This document shows, one piece after another, positions 21,489-30,045 of a stretch of 64,000 bases of DNA. How positions within the stretch are numbered: position 1 is the stretch's first letter; every line of letters starts with the position of its first letter. The notes beneath the pieces are model-generated. The model worked only from the letters and a program-made list of their open reading frames with translations, was not told the DNA's origin and ran no database searches. Position numbers and translations under genes: made by a program. This stretch comes from a virus: positions 1 through 64,000 of IMG/VR virus record IMGVR_UViG_3300032562_000004; one strand, given 5' to 3'.

Positions 21489-22475
21489 TTAATGTGCCCA
21501 AACATCACTCCAATCTCCAGACAAAGCACCTTTTGCATAGTCGGTTGCTCTATTCTCAAAGAAGTTTGTGTGAGTTGGTGCGTTAATCATTTCCTCTACC
21601 CAAGGTAAAGGATTTCTTTTCACTTTAAACAGACCTTTGAGTCCTAAAGAAATCAAACGGCGGTCGGCAATATAACGAATATACTTCTTAACATCTTCAG
21701 CAGATAAATCTTCCATGGCGCCCATCTTAAATGCCAAATCAATAAATTTATCTTCAAGTTCTACCATGCGTTCAGCAATAGTATATAACTTACCTTTCAA
21801 TTCATCGTTCCAAATTTCACGATTTTCTTCTATATATGTTCTAAACAGTTTAACCATGTTTTCTGTATGTTGAGTTTCATCAACAATAGACCAAGTTACA
21901 ATCTGTCCCATGCCTTTCATTTTGCCATGTCGTGGAAAATTAAGTAACATAATAAAAGAGCTAAACAACTGCATACCTTCGGTAAATGCCGAGAATACAG
22001 CAATGTGAGTTGCAGTGTTCTCTTTAGTAGTATTCTTTGCAGAGATGTCCATAACATAGTCGTGTTTCTCTTTCATTTCAGCATAAGCCATAAATTCGTT
22101 ATAAGTTGTATCTGGAAGACCGAGAGTTTCAATCAAATGTGAATAAGCAGCAATGTGTAAGGCTTCACGAGCAGCAAATCCTAATAACATCATGCGTATT
22201 TCGGGTTGTGGGAAATAAGGTAGATAATTATTAACATAACCACCAGCAACGTCAATATCTCCTTGGGTGAAGAATCTAAAAATGTGGGTGAGAAATTGCT
22301 TTTCTTCTTTGGTGAGTTTTTTCTTCCAATCTTTAACATCTTCCAACATTGGAACTTCGGTATGTAACCAATGAGATTGCTCATGCTTAAGCCATGCATC
22401 ATAAGCCCAAGCATAATTAAAAGGTTTAAAATATGTACGCTCATCGGTGAGCCTCGTTTCTGTTTTTTTAATCAT
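21489..22475 (-). CDS. nrdB: Class I ribonucleotide reductase beta subunit, 328 aa
   Basis: The dimetal site is visible as 'AAREALHIAAYSHLIETLG' (E104, H107; radical Tyr position Y111), 'FSAFTEGMQLFSSF' and 'WSIVDETQHTENMV' (D-E-x2-H). The C-terminal tail after 'FFENRATDYAKG' would dock on NrdA. With NrdA it reduces ribonucleotides to deoxyribonucleotides for phage DNA synthesis. Unusually, iscA and iscU lie between nrdB and nrdA. Confidence 0.92.
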   Translation of the reverse strand: MIKKTETRLTDERTYFKPFNYAWAYDAWLKHEQSHWLHTEVPMLEDVKDWKKKLTKEEKQFLTHIFRFFTQGDIDVAGGYVNNYLPYFPQPEIRMMLLGFAAREALHIAAYSHLIETLGLPDTTYNEFMAYAEMKEKHDYVMDISAKNTTKENTATHIAVFSAFTEGMQLFSSFIMLLNFPRHGKMKGMGQIVTWSIVDETQHTENMVKLFRTYIEENREIWNDELKGKLYTIAERMVELEDKFIDLAFKMGAMEDLSAEDVKKYIRYIADRRLISLGLKGLFKVKRNPLPWVEEMINAPTHTNFFENRATDYAKGALSGDWSDVWAH

Positions 22476-22483
22476 TATTCTCT

Positions 22484-22807
22484 CTATACATTAAATGAGG
22501 AACCACAACCGCAGGTACCTTTGACTTCAGGATTTGTTATAACAAATTGTGAATTAAATTTTTCTTCTTTATAATCTAAAGTAGCTTCCATTAAGTATTG
22601 TGCCGACATTGAATCGACAAACACTTTAACATCATCCTTCATAATCACAAAATCATCTTCTTCTTGATTTTCATCGAAACTAAATTCATATTGGAATCCC
22701 GAACATCCGCCACCCTTTACGGACATCCTCAATGCCATATTAGGATTCTTTTCTTCCACAATCAAATCTTTTATTTTATTAAATGCATTATCGGTTACTT
22801 TAACCAT
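22484..22807 (-). CDS. iscA: A-type iron-sulfur carrier (IscA/ErpA-like), 107 aa
   Basis: The three conserved Cys are present: C35 in 'GGGCSGFQYEF' and C99/C101 in 'GTCGCGSSF' at the C-terminus, the standard A-type carrier arrangement. Length matches cellular IscA (107 aa). These proteins receive Fe-S clusters from IscU or iron and pass them to targets. In the operon it sits between iscU and nrdB. Confidence 0.9.
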   Translation of the reverse strand: MVKVTDNAFNKIKDLIVEEKNPNMALRMSVKGGGCSGFQYEFSFDENQEEDDFVIMKDDVKVFVDSMSAQYLMEATLDYKEEKFNSQFVITNPEVKGTCGCGSSFNV

Positions 22808-22808
22808 T

Positions 22809-23195
22809 TTATACCTTACATGAACATTTAAGTTCGTAATCTTTTATTGCAGCTTTAATAGCATCTTCCGCAAGGATCGAACAATGAATCTTAACCGGCG
22901 GGAGTGCGAGTTCCTCTGCAATTTCAGCATTCTTAATTGATCCAGCTTGTTCCAGCGTTTTACCCTTGACCCACTCCGTGACGAGTGAACTTGAAGCAAT
23001 CGCCGACCCACAACCATATGTTTTAAATTTAGCATCTACAATTATTCCGTCTTCCACTTTAATTTGTAGTTTCATTACATCACCACACGCTGGTGCACCA
23101 ACCATTCCCGTTCCAACAGAATCGTCATTTGAATCCATTTTGCCTACGTTTCTAGGATTCTCATAGTGGTCAATTACTTTATCTGAATATGCCAT
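22809..23195 (-). CDS. iscU: Fe-S cluster scaffold IscU, 128 aa
   Basis: All scaffold residues are intact: C37 and D39 in 'GAPACGDVMKL', C62 in 'TYGCGSAIASSS', and H104/C105 in 'KIHCSILAEDAI'. The HscA-binding 'LPPVK' (98-102) is also present, so the protein could be served by host IscS and HscAB. IscU builds [2Fe-2S] clusters. A phage carrying a complete IscU next to IscA and RNR is unusual. It is separated from nrdA by no bases. Confidence 0.92.
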   Translation of the reverse strand: MAYSDKVIDHYENPRNVGKMDSNDDSVGTGMVGAPACGDVMKLQIKVEDGIIVDAKFKTYGCGSAIASSSLVTEWVKGKTLEQAGSIKNAEIAEELALPPVKIHCSILAEDAIKAAIKDYELKCSCKV

Positions 23196-24980
23196 TTAAC
23201 CCTCACAAGCAATACAATCGTTACCTTGAGCAATCTGAGTCATATCTAGCTCTTTGATAACTTCTCTTTCTATCTTTTTGGCAACCTTATCAGCTTTACC
23301 AATTTTTTCTGAACGGCAATAATATAAAGTTTTCAATCCTTTTTTCCATGCCATAAAATGAATAGCGTGAATATATTTAATATGCGCATCGGGTCTAAAG
23401 AATAGATTTAATGATTGCGCTTGGTCAATATACGCTTGACGATCTGCAGCAAGGTCGATAACCCACCTTTGGTCAATTTCCATTGAGGTTTTGAAAATAT
23501 CACGTTCTGCTTCAGAGAGTATATCAAGATGCTGGCAGGAACCATCATTAGCAATAATAGAACTCCAAGCATCAGCGTAAGCTTGTTCATCTGTTATTTT
23601 CTCCTTTAAAATTTTATCTAACCATTTATTTTTATTTAAGTGAGAACCCGAAAGAGTATCCTGCCGATAAGCGTTGGCACGATAAGGTTCAATAGAAGGA
23701 GAAGTATTCCCCATGATAATGGAAGAAGAAGCATTGGGAGCAATAGCCATAAGGTGACTAAACCTACGACCAGTACCAGTTGCATCAGGAGCTTCACCTC
23801 TTTCGGAACCAAGTTGAATATTTGCTTCATCTAGTCCTCGTCTGATTGATTTAAAAATTCTGTTATTTGCAACTTTCGCCATAACACCCTCAAAAGCAAT
23901 TCCGTTGCGTTGTAAGTAAGCATGAAAACCAAGAGCACCAATACCAATGCTTCGTTCACGCTGAGCGGAGTACTTTGCTCTTGCAATAGCGTCAGGAGCA
24001 TTTTCAATAAAGTATTGGAGTACATTATCAAGCATTTCTGCTACATCTTTAAGAAACTGTTTATTATTTTTCCACTCATCATAAGTTTCTAGATTTAAAC
24101 TTGATAAACAACATACTGCTGTTCTTTCTTCGTTTGTAGGTAAAATAATTTCAGAACACAAATTTGATTGATGTACTTTTAGACCTTTATCTTTTAACCA
24201 TTTTGGTAATTGGCGATTGCTCGTATCAATATAATGAATGTATGGTTCACCTGTATGCATACGCAATTCTAAAATTTGTTGCCATAGGTGTCTTGCTGAT
24301 ACCATTTCACGAATTTCGCCTGAATGTGGGTCTTTTAGTTCCCAATCATCTTTAGCTTCAGGATCCAACATGCAATTTTCAATGAGTTGCATGAAGTCAT
24401 CCGTAATATTGATACCATGGTGTAGATTCAGGCAACGCACATTTGGATCGCCTGTTGGTTTTCTCATCTCAAGGAAGGGAATAATATCAGGATGAGATAT
24501 ATCAAGATAAGCAGCGTAACTGCCCCTACGGGTACGACCTTGACGATAAGCCAAGCTAGAGGCATCATAGATTTTGAGATGCGGCATAACGCCAGTCGAT
24601 TTATCGTCTGCCGAACGAATACCAAAGCCAATGCCAACACCGCCACCAAGCATACTAAGCCAATTAGTTTCTGAAAGATTATCAACTAGACCCTCCGCAG
24701 TATCTTCAATATAATTAAGGAAACATGATATAGGCATGCCACGCTTAGAACGGCCAAAACTGAGAATGGGAGTAGAATAAGATAACCAATGTTTACTGCT
24801 GTACTCATATAGTCTTTGTGCATGTTCTAAATTACTTCCAAATGATTTTGATACAAAGGCAAATCTGTGTTGTGGCGATGTTTCATCTTCTTTCATGTAC
24901 GATTCTTGTAATCGTTTTATTCCTAGTTCGTCAAAAAGTTTATCTCGTTGTAAATCAATAGTTAATCCTAGATATTGCAT
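23196..24980 (-). CDS. nrdA: Class I ribonucleotide reductase alpha subunit, 594 aa
   Basis: Start ATG 24980 (behind AAGGTG; a GTG 6 bp upstream is possible). Redox and active-site residues are visible: Cys in 'GMPISCFLNYIED', 'SNLCSEIILPT' (N-x-C-x-E), the second redox Cys in 'AVCCLSSLNLE', the radical-path Tyr pair in 'KTLYYCRSEK', and the C-terminal C-x2-C 'CIACEG'. The N-terminal ATP cone of cellular NrdA (about 760 aa) is missing, so allosteric activity control by dATP is probably lost. Confidence 0.92.
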   Translation of the reverse strand: MQYLGLTIDLQRDKLFDELGIKRLQESYMKEDETSPQHRFAFVSKSFGSNLEHAQRLYEYSSKHWLSYSTPILSFGRSKRGMPISCFLNYIEDTAEGLVDNLSETNWLSMLGGGVGIGFGIRSADDKSTGVMPHLKIYDASSLAYRQGRTRRGSYAAYLDISHPDIIPFLEMRKPTGDPNVRCLNLHHGINITDDFMQLIENCMLDPEAKDDWELKDPHSGEIREMVSARHLWQQILELRMHTGEPYIHYIDTSNRQLPKWLKDKGLKVHQSNLCSEIILPTNEERTAVCCLSSLNLETYDEWKNNKQFLKDVAEMLDNVLQYFIENAPDAIARAKYSAQRERSIGIGALGFHAYLQRNGIAFEGVMAKVANNRIFKSIRRGLDEANIQLGSERGEAPDATGTGRRFSHLMAIAPNASSSIIMGNTSPSIEPYRANAYRQDTLSGSHLNKNKWLDKILKEKITDEQAYADAWSSIIANDGSCQHLDILSEAERDIFKTSMEIDQRWVIDLAADRQAYIDQAQSLNLFFRPDAHIKYIHAIHFMAWKKGLKTLYYCRSEKIGKADKVAKKIEREVIKELDMTQIAQGNDCIACEG

Positions 24981-25028
24981 ATTCACCTTGTTATTGTTAT
25001 TGTTATTTAAAAAATATAATATTAAATG

Positions 25029-26039
25029 CTAAACTTTTTTCCAGTTCACAAACTCCATTTTTGCTCTTAAATTTACAGCTGTATGTTTATCTATAATGTC
25101 TTGAATTTCGTCAGGTGAGAACCCATTCAATATCATATCATTAACATCTTTTTCTTCAATAAATTCTGGCCAAATAACCACATTAAAATGATTGTCTATC
25201 GCATGTTCCATCTTCTTAACAATTTCTTTGTTACGAGGCTCATTGTCGAACACCAACACCACCTTGGACTTGTCCAATACATCGGTGATTGATTCCAAAT
25301 TAGAGTCTGCTGTTGCTACTGCATTCTCAATGAACATGGAATCAATTGGACCTTCAAACACATATACTAATTTATCCTCGTCTATCCGGTCAAGCCCAAA
25401 AACTTTTTTATTATCTTCGTGTGTTTTTATCGTAATGTAACGGAGCGAGGATTCACCCAAAGCCCGTGCTTGAACGGCAACAAGGTTCTTTTGTTTATCA
25501 TAGAATGGTATAACGAGCCGTTTATCGTCCTTATGAAGTCCTTCTTTTTCAATCCCCAAATCTTCAACGAACTTCCTGAAATCTTCCGCATAGTATAATT
25601 GCGATGAAAAGGCCTCAGGAATCCGTCTCTGCTGAACATAGACCTTAGCAAAATGCGCTTCTGGTAAAGAGTCGATTGTTGGAAGTTCAAGGGATTTCTT
25701 GAAGGTCGGCTTCTCCGTTTTAAATTCTTCAAACTCCGGTTTCGGGTAGTTGCCATTGTCAGTTCCATTCTTATATCGTTCAAGTTGGTATTCCTGTACG
25801 AGATTGGGATCAACTTGTTTTAGGAAATTATAGAAAGTTGTGGATATGCCACAATTATGGCACATATAAAAGTAGTCATTCTTTTTACGAAAGATATAAC
25901 CACGAGATTTTACTTTATTCTTTTGGGAATCACCACAGATTGGACACCTGAAGTTATAGAGATCATCCTTCTTCTTGGCAAATCTCTGTAACTTTGGTGC
26001 CACTTGTAACAGGAAAGACCTGTCGATAAAAACGCTCAT
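25029..26039 (-). CDS. T4 gp61-like DNA primase, 336 aa
   Basis: N-terminal zinc finger 'FRCPICGDSQKNK' (C32, C35) and 'YMCHNCGISTTF' (C60, C63); TOPRIM domain with Glu in 'LVYVFEGPIDSMFI' and the acidic 'VVLVFDNEPRNKE'. It makes RNA primers for lagging-strand synthesis with the helicase encoded at 46631-48010. T4 gp61 is 342 aa, so the size fits. Confidence 0.9.
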   Translation of the reverse strand: MSVFIDRSFLLQVAPKLQRFAKKKDDLYNFRCPICGDSQKNKVKSRGYIFRKKNDYFYMCHNCGISTTFYNFLKQVDPNLVQEYQLERYKNGTDNGNYPKPEFEEFKTEKPTFKKSLELPTIDSLPEAHFAKVYVQQRRIPEAFSSQLYYAEDFRKFVEDLGIEKEGLHKDDKRLVIPFYDKQKNLVAVQARALGESSLRYITIKTHEDNKKVFGLDRIDEDKLVYVFEGPIDSMFIENAVATADSNLESITDVLDKSKVVLVFDNEPRNKEIVKKMEHAIDNHFNVVIWPEFIEEKDVNDMILNGFSPDEIQDIIDKHTAVNLRAKMEFVNWKKV

Positions 26040-26066
26040 AATATATTATTTCAAAAATGGTACTAA

Positions 26067-26483
26067 TTAATGTAATGTGTGTAGTATTGTATCAACATTT
26101 GCGTGTGAAATCAACCACGAAAGAACAAGAATACCACCGGCAATCATCCACTTCCATTGAAGTAATTTGTCTAGTTGGTCTTTTTCTTCTTTATTGTGTT
26201 TCAACATACATTCACGGAGACCTCTAATCTCATTCATAATACGTAATTCGGTATCTGAAACTTTTTCTAAAACAGTATCGATTCGTTCATGTATTTCGGA
26301 GATATCCTTATCCGTATCTTTTCTTCTTTGTTCCATATCGGTATACACTTTGGCTATGTGACGGTCGTGTTGGTCGACCAACTTTTCAATCACAATATCC
26401 ATTTTATTACATAACGCAGATAAAGTCAATACTTGTGTCTTTAAAACACCAATGTCGACCTTGATTTCTGTTTCGTCTGACAT
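26067..26483 (-). CDS. Coiled-coil protein with C-terminal membrane helix, 138 aa
   Basis: Residues 1-110 form a long coiled coil, and 'WKWMIAGGILVLSWLISHAN' is a tail anchor. The layout resembles XhlA-type phage proteins that accompany holins. Its place beside the holin and endolysin genes suggests a lysis-timing or membrane-anchor role. Confidence 0.6.
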   Translation of the reverse strand: MSDETEIKVDIGVLKTQVLTLSALCNKMDIVIEKLVDQHDRHIAKVYTDMEQRRKDTDKDISEIHERIDTVLEKVSDTELRIMNEIRGLRECMLKHNKEEKDQLDKLLQWKWMIAGGILVLSWLISHANVDTILHTLH

Positions 26484-26484
26484 T

Positions 26485-26658
26485 TTACTTCTTCTTTACT
26501 GGAATGGCAACAGCATCAGCGATTGCTTGATGAATCTTAACATTCTTACATACAGAAACAGTTTTACCTTTTACCACTTTATCGTGGCAAATCTTTTTAG
26601 TTTCAGCATGAGCAACTAATGATAAAGTGGCTAATATAATGAATAGTGATTTTTTCAT
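26485..26658 (-). CDS. Secreted small protein with signal peptide, 57 aa
   Basis: MKKSLFIILATLSLVAHAET has a classical signal peptide with an A-x-A cleavage site. The mature part is about 38 residues, basic, with two Cys that could form a disulfide. Located in the lysis region; possibly a periplasmic regulator. Confidence 0.55.
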   Translation of the reverse strand: MKKSLFIILATLSLVAHAETKKICHDKVVKGKTVSVCKNVKIHQAIADAVAIPVKKK

Positions 26659-26660
26659 TT

Positions 26661-27149
26661 TTATCTTTCTGGCATTGACATAGAAGGACCTAGTGGTTTT
26701 AACGTAGGTGATGGGGTTGTGGTAACAGTTTCAGATACAGTTGTTGTAGTTGATTGTGGCATTGGTGCTCTAGACATTGTATTTCCACCCAATGGCATAT
26801 TATTCATTGGCATTGGAGAACCACCCATCATAGGTGTATGTAATCCACCGGCCTCAGCACCATTTAATTTCTCTTGTGTTCTACCATAAGCAGCAATACC
26901 AAGAACAGCACCCATGGCAAGGTGAAATAATCCGGCACCTTGAAGTGTTAAAGGTTGCCATTGACTAGTTACTTGGCCATGGTTAAGTGCCTGAAGTAAA
27001 CTCCAAAGGACAGGTGCTAATAAGAAGTCGAACATACAAATACTCATGTACATCCAACCCATCATTGGACGCCACTTGGAGTTCATCCAATCTTCTTTTT
27101 TCTTCTCGCTGTCTGAGAGTTGTTTGTATTCTTTTTGTGTATCTGGCAT
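26661..27149 (-). CDS. Holin candidate of the 3-TM type, 162 aa
   Basis: ATG 27149 overlaps the endolysin stop (TAATG). 'KWRPMMGWMYMSICMFDFLL' opens the first hydrophobic segment, followed by 'GAGLFHLAMGAVLGIAAYG'; the pattern matches holins of the 3-TM GTA/phage type. The C-terminal 50 residues are Met/Pro/Gly/Thr-rich and lie outside the membrane. It would form the inner-membrane lesion that frees the endolysin. Confidence 0.65.
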   Translation of the reverse strand: MPDTQKEYKQLSDSEKKKEDWMNSKWRPMMGWMYMSICMFDFLLAPVLWSLLQALNHGQVTSQWQPLTLQGAGLFHLAMGAVLGIAAYGRTQEKLNGAEAGGLHTPMMGGSPMPMNNMPLGGNTMSRAPMPQSTTTTVSETVTTTPSPTLKPLGPSMSMPER

Positions 27150-27757
27150 TAGGCACCTAAAACTTGGCAAGCATGTTGATAATGTGCTCTGCGTTCTGGC
27201 TCACCTAAAGAACCTCCATTGATAATGTGTGAAATTTGGTCAATATCACCATTGTCAGCGTGGGCATTTAAATTGGCATTTTCCCAAAAATAACAAGCAG
27301 ATTGTACGGCACCATCAAAAGTTGCCATATAAGCAGGAACATCTTCAACGTTCATCTGTAAAGAATCAGCAAACGCTTGATAATTATCTTTACCGGTCAA
27401 TTGAATTAATCCACGACCACAATATCTCCAACCATCACCACTTTCCTCATCACCGTTACCCATACGTCCAGCATAAGCACGATTGGCGATTGCTTCTGGA
27501 TTATGTTGATATTGTTCGGCAATTTCCATTGTTTGGAAGTGTGATGGCCAAGTTCTATGTAGAGATTCTGCTTTGTAATTTAGATTCTCTTGAATTGCAG
27601 TGAAATTAGCAGACTCAACGCAACATTCACCCATGAAGGCAGCAACACGTAAAGGTGTGGTGATGTCATATTGTGGCAATATTTTATTTAATGCCTCAAC
27701 CCATTGTTCAGCATATGGGTTATTAGGTACAATTGCGTGAAATTCTTCTAAAGTCAT
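27149..27757 (-). CDS. GH19 chitinase-like endolysin, 202 aa
   Basis: 'AAFMGECCVESANFTAIQEN' contains the first catalytic Glu region of glycoside hydrolase 19; 'YAGRMGNGDEESGDGWRYCG' leads to 'GRGLIQLTGKDNYQAF', and 'SACYFWENANLNAHAD' is the helix near the C-terminus. GH19 domains in phages cut peptidoglycan. No signal peptide, so release depends on the holin. Size is typical of a single-domain endolysin. Confidence 0.88.
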   Translation of the reverse strand: MTLEEFHAIVPNNPYAEQWVEALNKILPQYDITTPLRVAAFMGECCVESANFTAIQENLNYKAESLHRTWPSHFQTMEIAEQYQHNPEAIANRAYAGRMGNGDEESGDGWRYCGRGLIQLTGKDNYQAFADSLQMNVEDVPAYMATFDGAVQSACYFWENANLNAHADNGDIDQISHIINGGSLGEPERRAHYQHACQVLGA

Positions 27758-27766
27758 TTTAAATCC

Positions 27767-28111
27767 TTACGATGGTTTGGCCAAAGATACTGGCGTTGCT
27801 TCTGGTGTTACTACAATCTGACTAGACTGTGTAACTGCTAAATCTGCATGTTTCTTTGCTTCGTCTGTTAAATCGGCAACATCTTTTGCTGCTTTTGCGG
27901 CCGCAGCGATTGCTGCATCACTTGCTTTTTGTGATAATTCTGCTGCTTGATGAATTGCTAAGGCTAATTCTGCTTTTAGTGTATCAACTTTTGCATTTGC
28001 TTTGGCTGCTTCGGCTTTTGCTGCAGTAAACACTTGATGTAAATCACCTTCAATAATACCTTCAATTTTTTCAACGGTTTCTTCTACCGTAAACAATTTC
28101 AAAATACTCAT
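27767..28111 (-). CDS. Ala-rich coiled-coil protein, 114 aa
   Basis: ATG 28111 has AAGGAG; the longer frame overlaps the upstream gene. The core is an Ala/Lys-rich helix ('KAEAAKANAKVDTLKAELAL', then 'AAAAKAAKDVADLTDEAKKH'), a rod-like coiled coil. Located between lysis genes; may be a virion or periplasm-spanning rod. Confidence 0.55.
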   Translation of the reverse strand: MSILKLFTVEETVEKIEGIIEGDLHQVFTAAKAEAAKANAKVDTLKAELALAIHQAAELSQKASDAAIAAAAKAAKDVADLTDEAKKHADLAVTQSSQIVVTPEATPVSLAKPS

Positions 28112-28121
28112 TTCAATCTCC

Positions 28122-28331
28122 TTAATATATTGCACTCACAATTTGAATAACACCCATTAATACTTCTCTTGCTTCTTGATCCATCTGGTATTCATCGGCA
28201 TTAGCATCGATTTGACCAGCAATATTTAAATCTTCGACCAATTCTTTAAAGTCAGCAGCCGAAAGGTTACCAGCATTATATTGGTTTTGATACTCTTGTG
28301 CCTGCATGGCAAGGTCTCTAATTATACTCAT
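28122..28331 (-). CDS. Small conserved-type phage protein, 69 aa
   Basis: MSIIRDLAMQAQEYQNQYNA then 'LSAADFKELVEDLNIAGQID', fully helical. A similar helical protein type occurs next to baseplate or lysis genes of T4-like phages; function unknown. ATG 28331 overlaps the upstream stop. Confidence 0.55.
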   Translation of the reverse strand: MSIIRDLAMQAQEYQNQYNAGNLSAADFKELVEDLNIAGQIDANADEYQMDQEAREVLMGVIQIVSAIY

Positions 28332-28699
28332 CTTGGTTTACTCCCAGTCACTTGTTGAATTCGTTCTGCCGACTTCGCTATTATATTTAGTTTTGCGGTA
28401 CAATAGAAAGCCGCAGGATTCTCTTTTTTGTGCAATTCATCTACCAATGTAAACAGTTCACCAGTTAATTTAATCTCAGCATCATTATTTGGTAAATATT
28501 GACTGTAATTCTTCAACTGATAAGCACTCCAATACATTCTTTCAATATTTTCAGCACTATTTAAAGGATTACTACAATTTGTAGTTAAAGCAATGGTTCT
28601 AACCTGAGTTACCAAATAGTATTCGTTGGCATCGTAAGGTCCAATCATTAAAGAACAACCAGATAATAAAATCATACAACTTAATATTAATTTTTTCAT
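28328..28699 (-). CDS. Lipoprotein, 123 aa
   Basis: MKKLILSCMILLSGCSLMIG has a lipobox (L-L-S-G-C15). The mature protein is helical with two Cys. It directly follows the Rz1-like gene, so a spanin-related or outer-membrane role in lysis or superinfection exclusion is possible. Confidence 0.65.
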   Translation of the reverse strand: MKKLILSCMILLSGCSLMIGPYDANEYYLVTQVRTIALTTNCSNPLNSAENIERMYWSAYQLKNYSQYLPNNDAEIKLTGELFTLVDELHKKENPAAFYCTAKLNIIAKSAERIQQVTGSKPR

Positions 28700-28980
28700 G
28701 GATTCAAGTCTTTCTGTTGTTTAACCCAATTCTGTAATGCTTTCAATTGGTCTGCTGTCAAATGATATGTGCCGTAATTCTCTGCAATTACTTTTTCCGC
28801 ATCAGATAATTGTACGTTATCTTCCGGTAGTACTTGTAACTCCGGTGGTGGTTCCATTAACTGGTCCGGTGGAGTTGGGAACGGTATTCGTAGCGGCGTA
28901 GTTGTGCAAGCGGATAAAAGAAAGAGGAAGCTTACACAAGCTATCGTCTTTAGTTGTAATATATTTAATAATCGTTTCAT
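28696..28980 (-). CDS. Rz1-like outer-membrane spanin lipoprotein, 94 aa
   Basis: From ATG 28980, a signal peptide leads to lipobox 'FLLSACTTTP' (C25), then a Pro-rich stretch 'IPFPTPPDQLMEPPPELQVL', the usual o-spanin composition. An ATG 21 bp upstream is also in frame. Its 5' part lies out of frame inside the i-spanin gene 28817-29296, the classical embedded Rz/Rz1 arrangement. The pair fuses inner and outer membranes at lysis. Confidence 0.75.
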   Translation of the reverse strand: MKRLLNILQLKTIACVSFLFLLSACTTTPLRIPFPTPPDQLMEPPPELQVLPEDNVQLSDAEKVIAENYGTYHLTADQLKALQNWVKQQKDLNP

Positions 28981-29296
28981 TCTTGGCTTTCGTTGCCTCA
29001 TGGCTTTTTATATAATCATCGAGCACTTGCTTTGTAATATTCTTTTGATCGGTTACTACTTGGTTGATCTTCGTTTCTTCATTAACCAAAACATCTCGTC
29101 TTCCATCTATATAGAATCCCGAAGCAAACAAGAAAACACCAATTAGTTCAACAACAATCACCACAAAATATCGGTATACTATGGGTATTAATCCTTGAAC
29201 AAATTGAACCAGAATAAAAAGGGCAACACCGAAACCGATAATTGCCCAAGGTACCCAACTAGGAATCAAACCTAATAACCAATTTATTGAGAACAT
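28817..29296 (-). CDS. Rz-like inner-membrane spanin, 159 aa
   Basis: The N-terminus has two hydrophobic helices ('WAIIGFGVALFILVQFVQGL' and 'FVVIVVELIGVFLFASGFYI'), followed by a coiled coil ('NQVVTDQKNITKQVLDDYIK') and a Thr/Gly-rich end. Most i-spanins have one helix, so the second is unusual. Its last 164 bp overlap the o-spanin gene in another frame. Confidence 0.65.
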   Translation of the reverse strand: MFSINWLLGLIPSWVPWAIIGFGVALFILVQFVQGLIPIVYRYFVVIVVELIGVFLFASGFYIDGRRDVLVNEETKINQVVTDQKNITKQVLDDYIKSHEATKAKNETIIKYITTKDDSLCKLPLSFIRLHNYAATNTVPNSTGPVNGTTTGVTSTTGR

Positions 29297-29297
29297 T

Positions 29298-29597
29298 TTA
29301 AATATTTGGAGGCTTTCTATGACTCATACCCATCATCACAGGATTGTGTGCCTTCTTCCTCTTTCTTAAATCAACACCAGGTTCACCACCTTTGCCACCA
29401 GAACCAGCGATTGCACCACCGCCAACCACATTAGTTGGACCCGCAGACATTGCGCCACCACCCATACCATCTTCTTTTACACAAGAATCTTTTGAATATT
29501 CTTTTGTGCCAACGGCAGTATATCCAGTCCTGCAGGCTTTCTTTAAATCGCCTGTGGGTTTCTTAACTGCTTCTGAAAATTGTTTAAATGTTTTCAT
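29298..29597 (-). CDS. Gly-rich protein with capsid-targeting-like N-terminus, 99 aa
   Basis: The start MKTFKQFSEAVKKPTGDLKK closely resembles the capsid targeting sequence of T4 internal proteins (MKTYQEFIAEA), with F-S-E/A as possible prohead protease site. The middle is Gly-rich. It may be a packaged internal protein. Confidence 0.5.
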   Translation of the reverse strand: MKTFKQFSEAVKKPTGDLKKACRTGYTAVGTKEYSKDSCVKEDGMGGGAMSAGPTNVVGGGAIAGSGGKGGEPGVDLRKRKKAHNPVMMGMSHRKPPNI

Positions 29598-29980
29598 ATT
29601 TGTCTCAATATCTCTGCGATATTCATATCTACGGGAATATCATCCGTAATTAGTGTTTTACCTCTGATACCTTTAACTATTTTTGGTAGTATATTTAAAT
29701 ACAACAAAAATGTTTTTAATATATCATAATCTCTCTCGTCAATTCTATAGAATAAAATTCTTGCCGTTACTTCGGGACCAAAAACATTATTCAATAGAAT
29801 GATATGATTTAATATCAATCGTTCTTTTACTACTTTAGTAACCTTGTATCTGCGAAATAGACGCTTCAGATATTTGGTTCTTTTAATATCGCCTTCAAAT
29901 TCCGACATTACGCAATGTGGTGAAGTGTATGACTTCATTGCATATATCATAAAATTATCTTCATTCAACTCATCAAACAT
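29594..29980 (-). CDS. Conserved T4-like phage protein, 128 aa
   Basis: 'MFDELNEDNFMIYAMKSYTS' with 'KRTKYLKRLFRRYKVTKVVK' and 'ERLILNHIILLNNVFGPEVT' is a pattern I know from many marine T4-like phages, where it sits beside structural genes. Function unknown. ATG 29980. Confidence 0.7.
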   Translation of the reverse strand: MFDELNEDNFMIYAMKSYTSPHCVMSEFEGDIKRTKYLKRLFRRYKVTKVVKERLILNHIILLNNVFGPEVTARILFYRIDERDYDILKTFLLYLNILPKIVKGIRGKTLITDDIPVDMNIAEILRQI

Positions 29981-30004
29981 TATTATTATTCTTTTTACAT
30001 GATG

Positions 30005-30036
30005 AAAAAACGGAGACAGCCTAGGCCATCTCCGTT
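30005..30036 (-). terminator. Rho-independent terminator after the structural gene at 30046
   Basis: Minus strand: AACGGAGA / TCTCCGTT 8-bp stem with a 12-nt loop, followed by a run of six T. It closes the late transcript that includes the genes from 37.8 kb down to 30 kb. Confidence 0.85.
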
Positions 30037-30045
30037 AATTAAGCA

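Noticed and set aside
24990-25028. Short AACAAT repeats between nrdA and the primase gene as a regulatory array
   Set aside because: Only three imperfect 6-bp units; too short to separate from simple AT-rich sequence.
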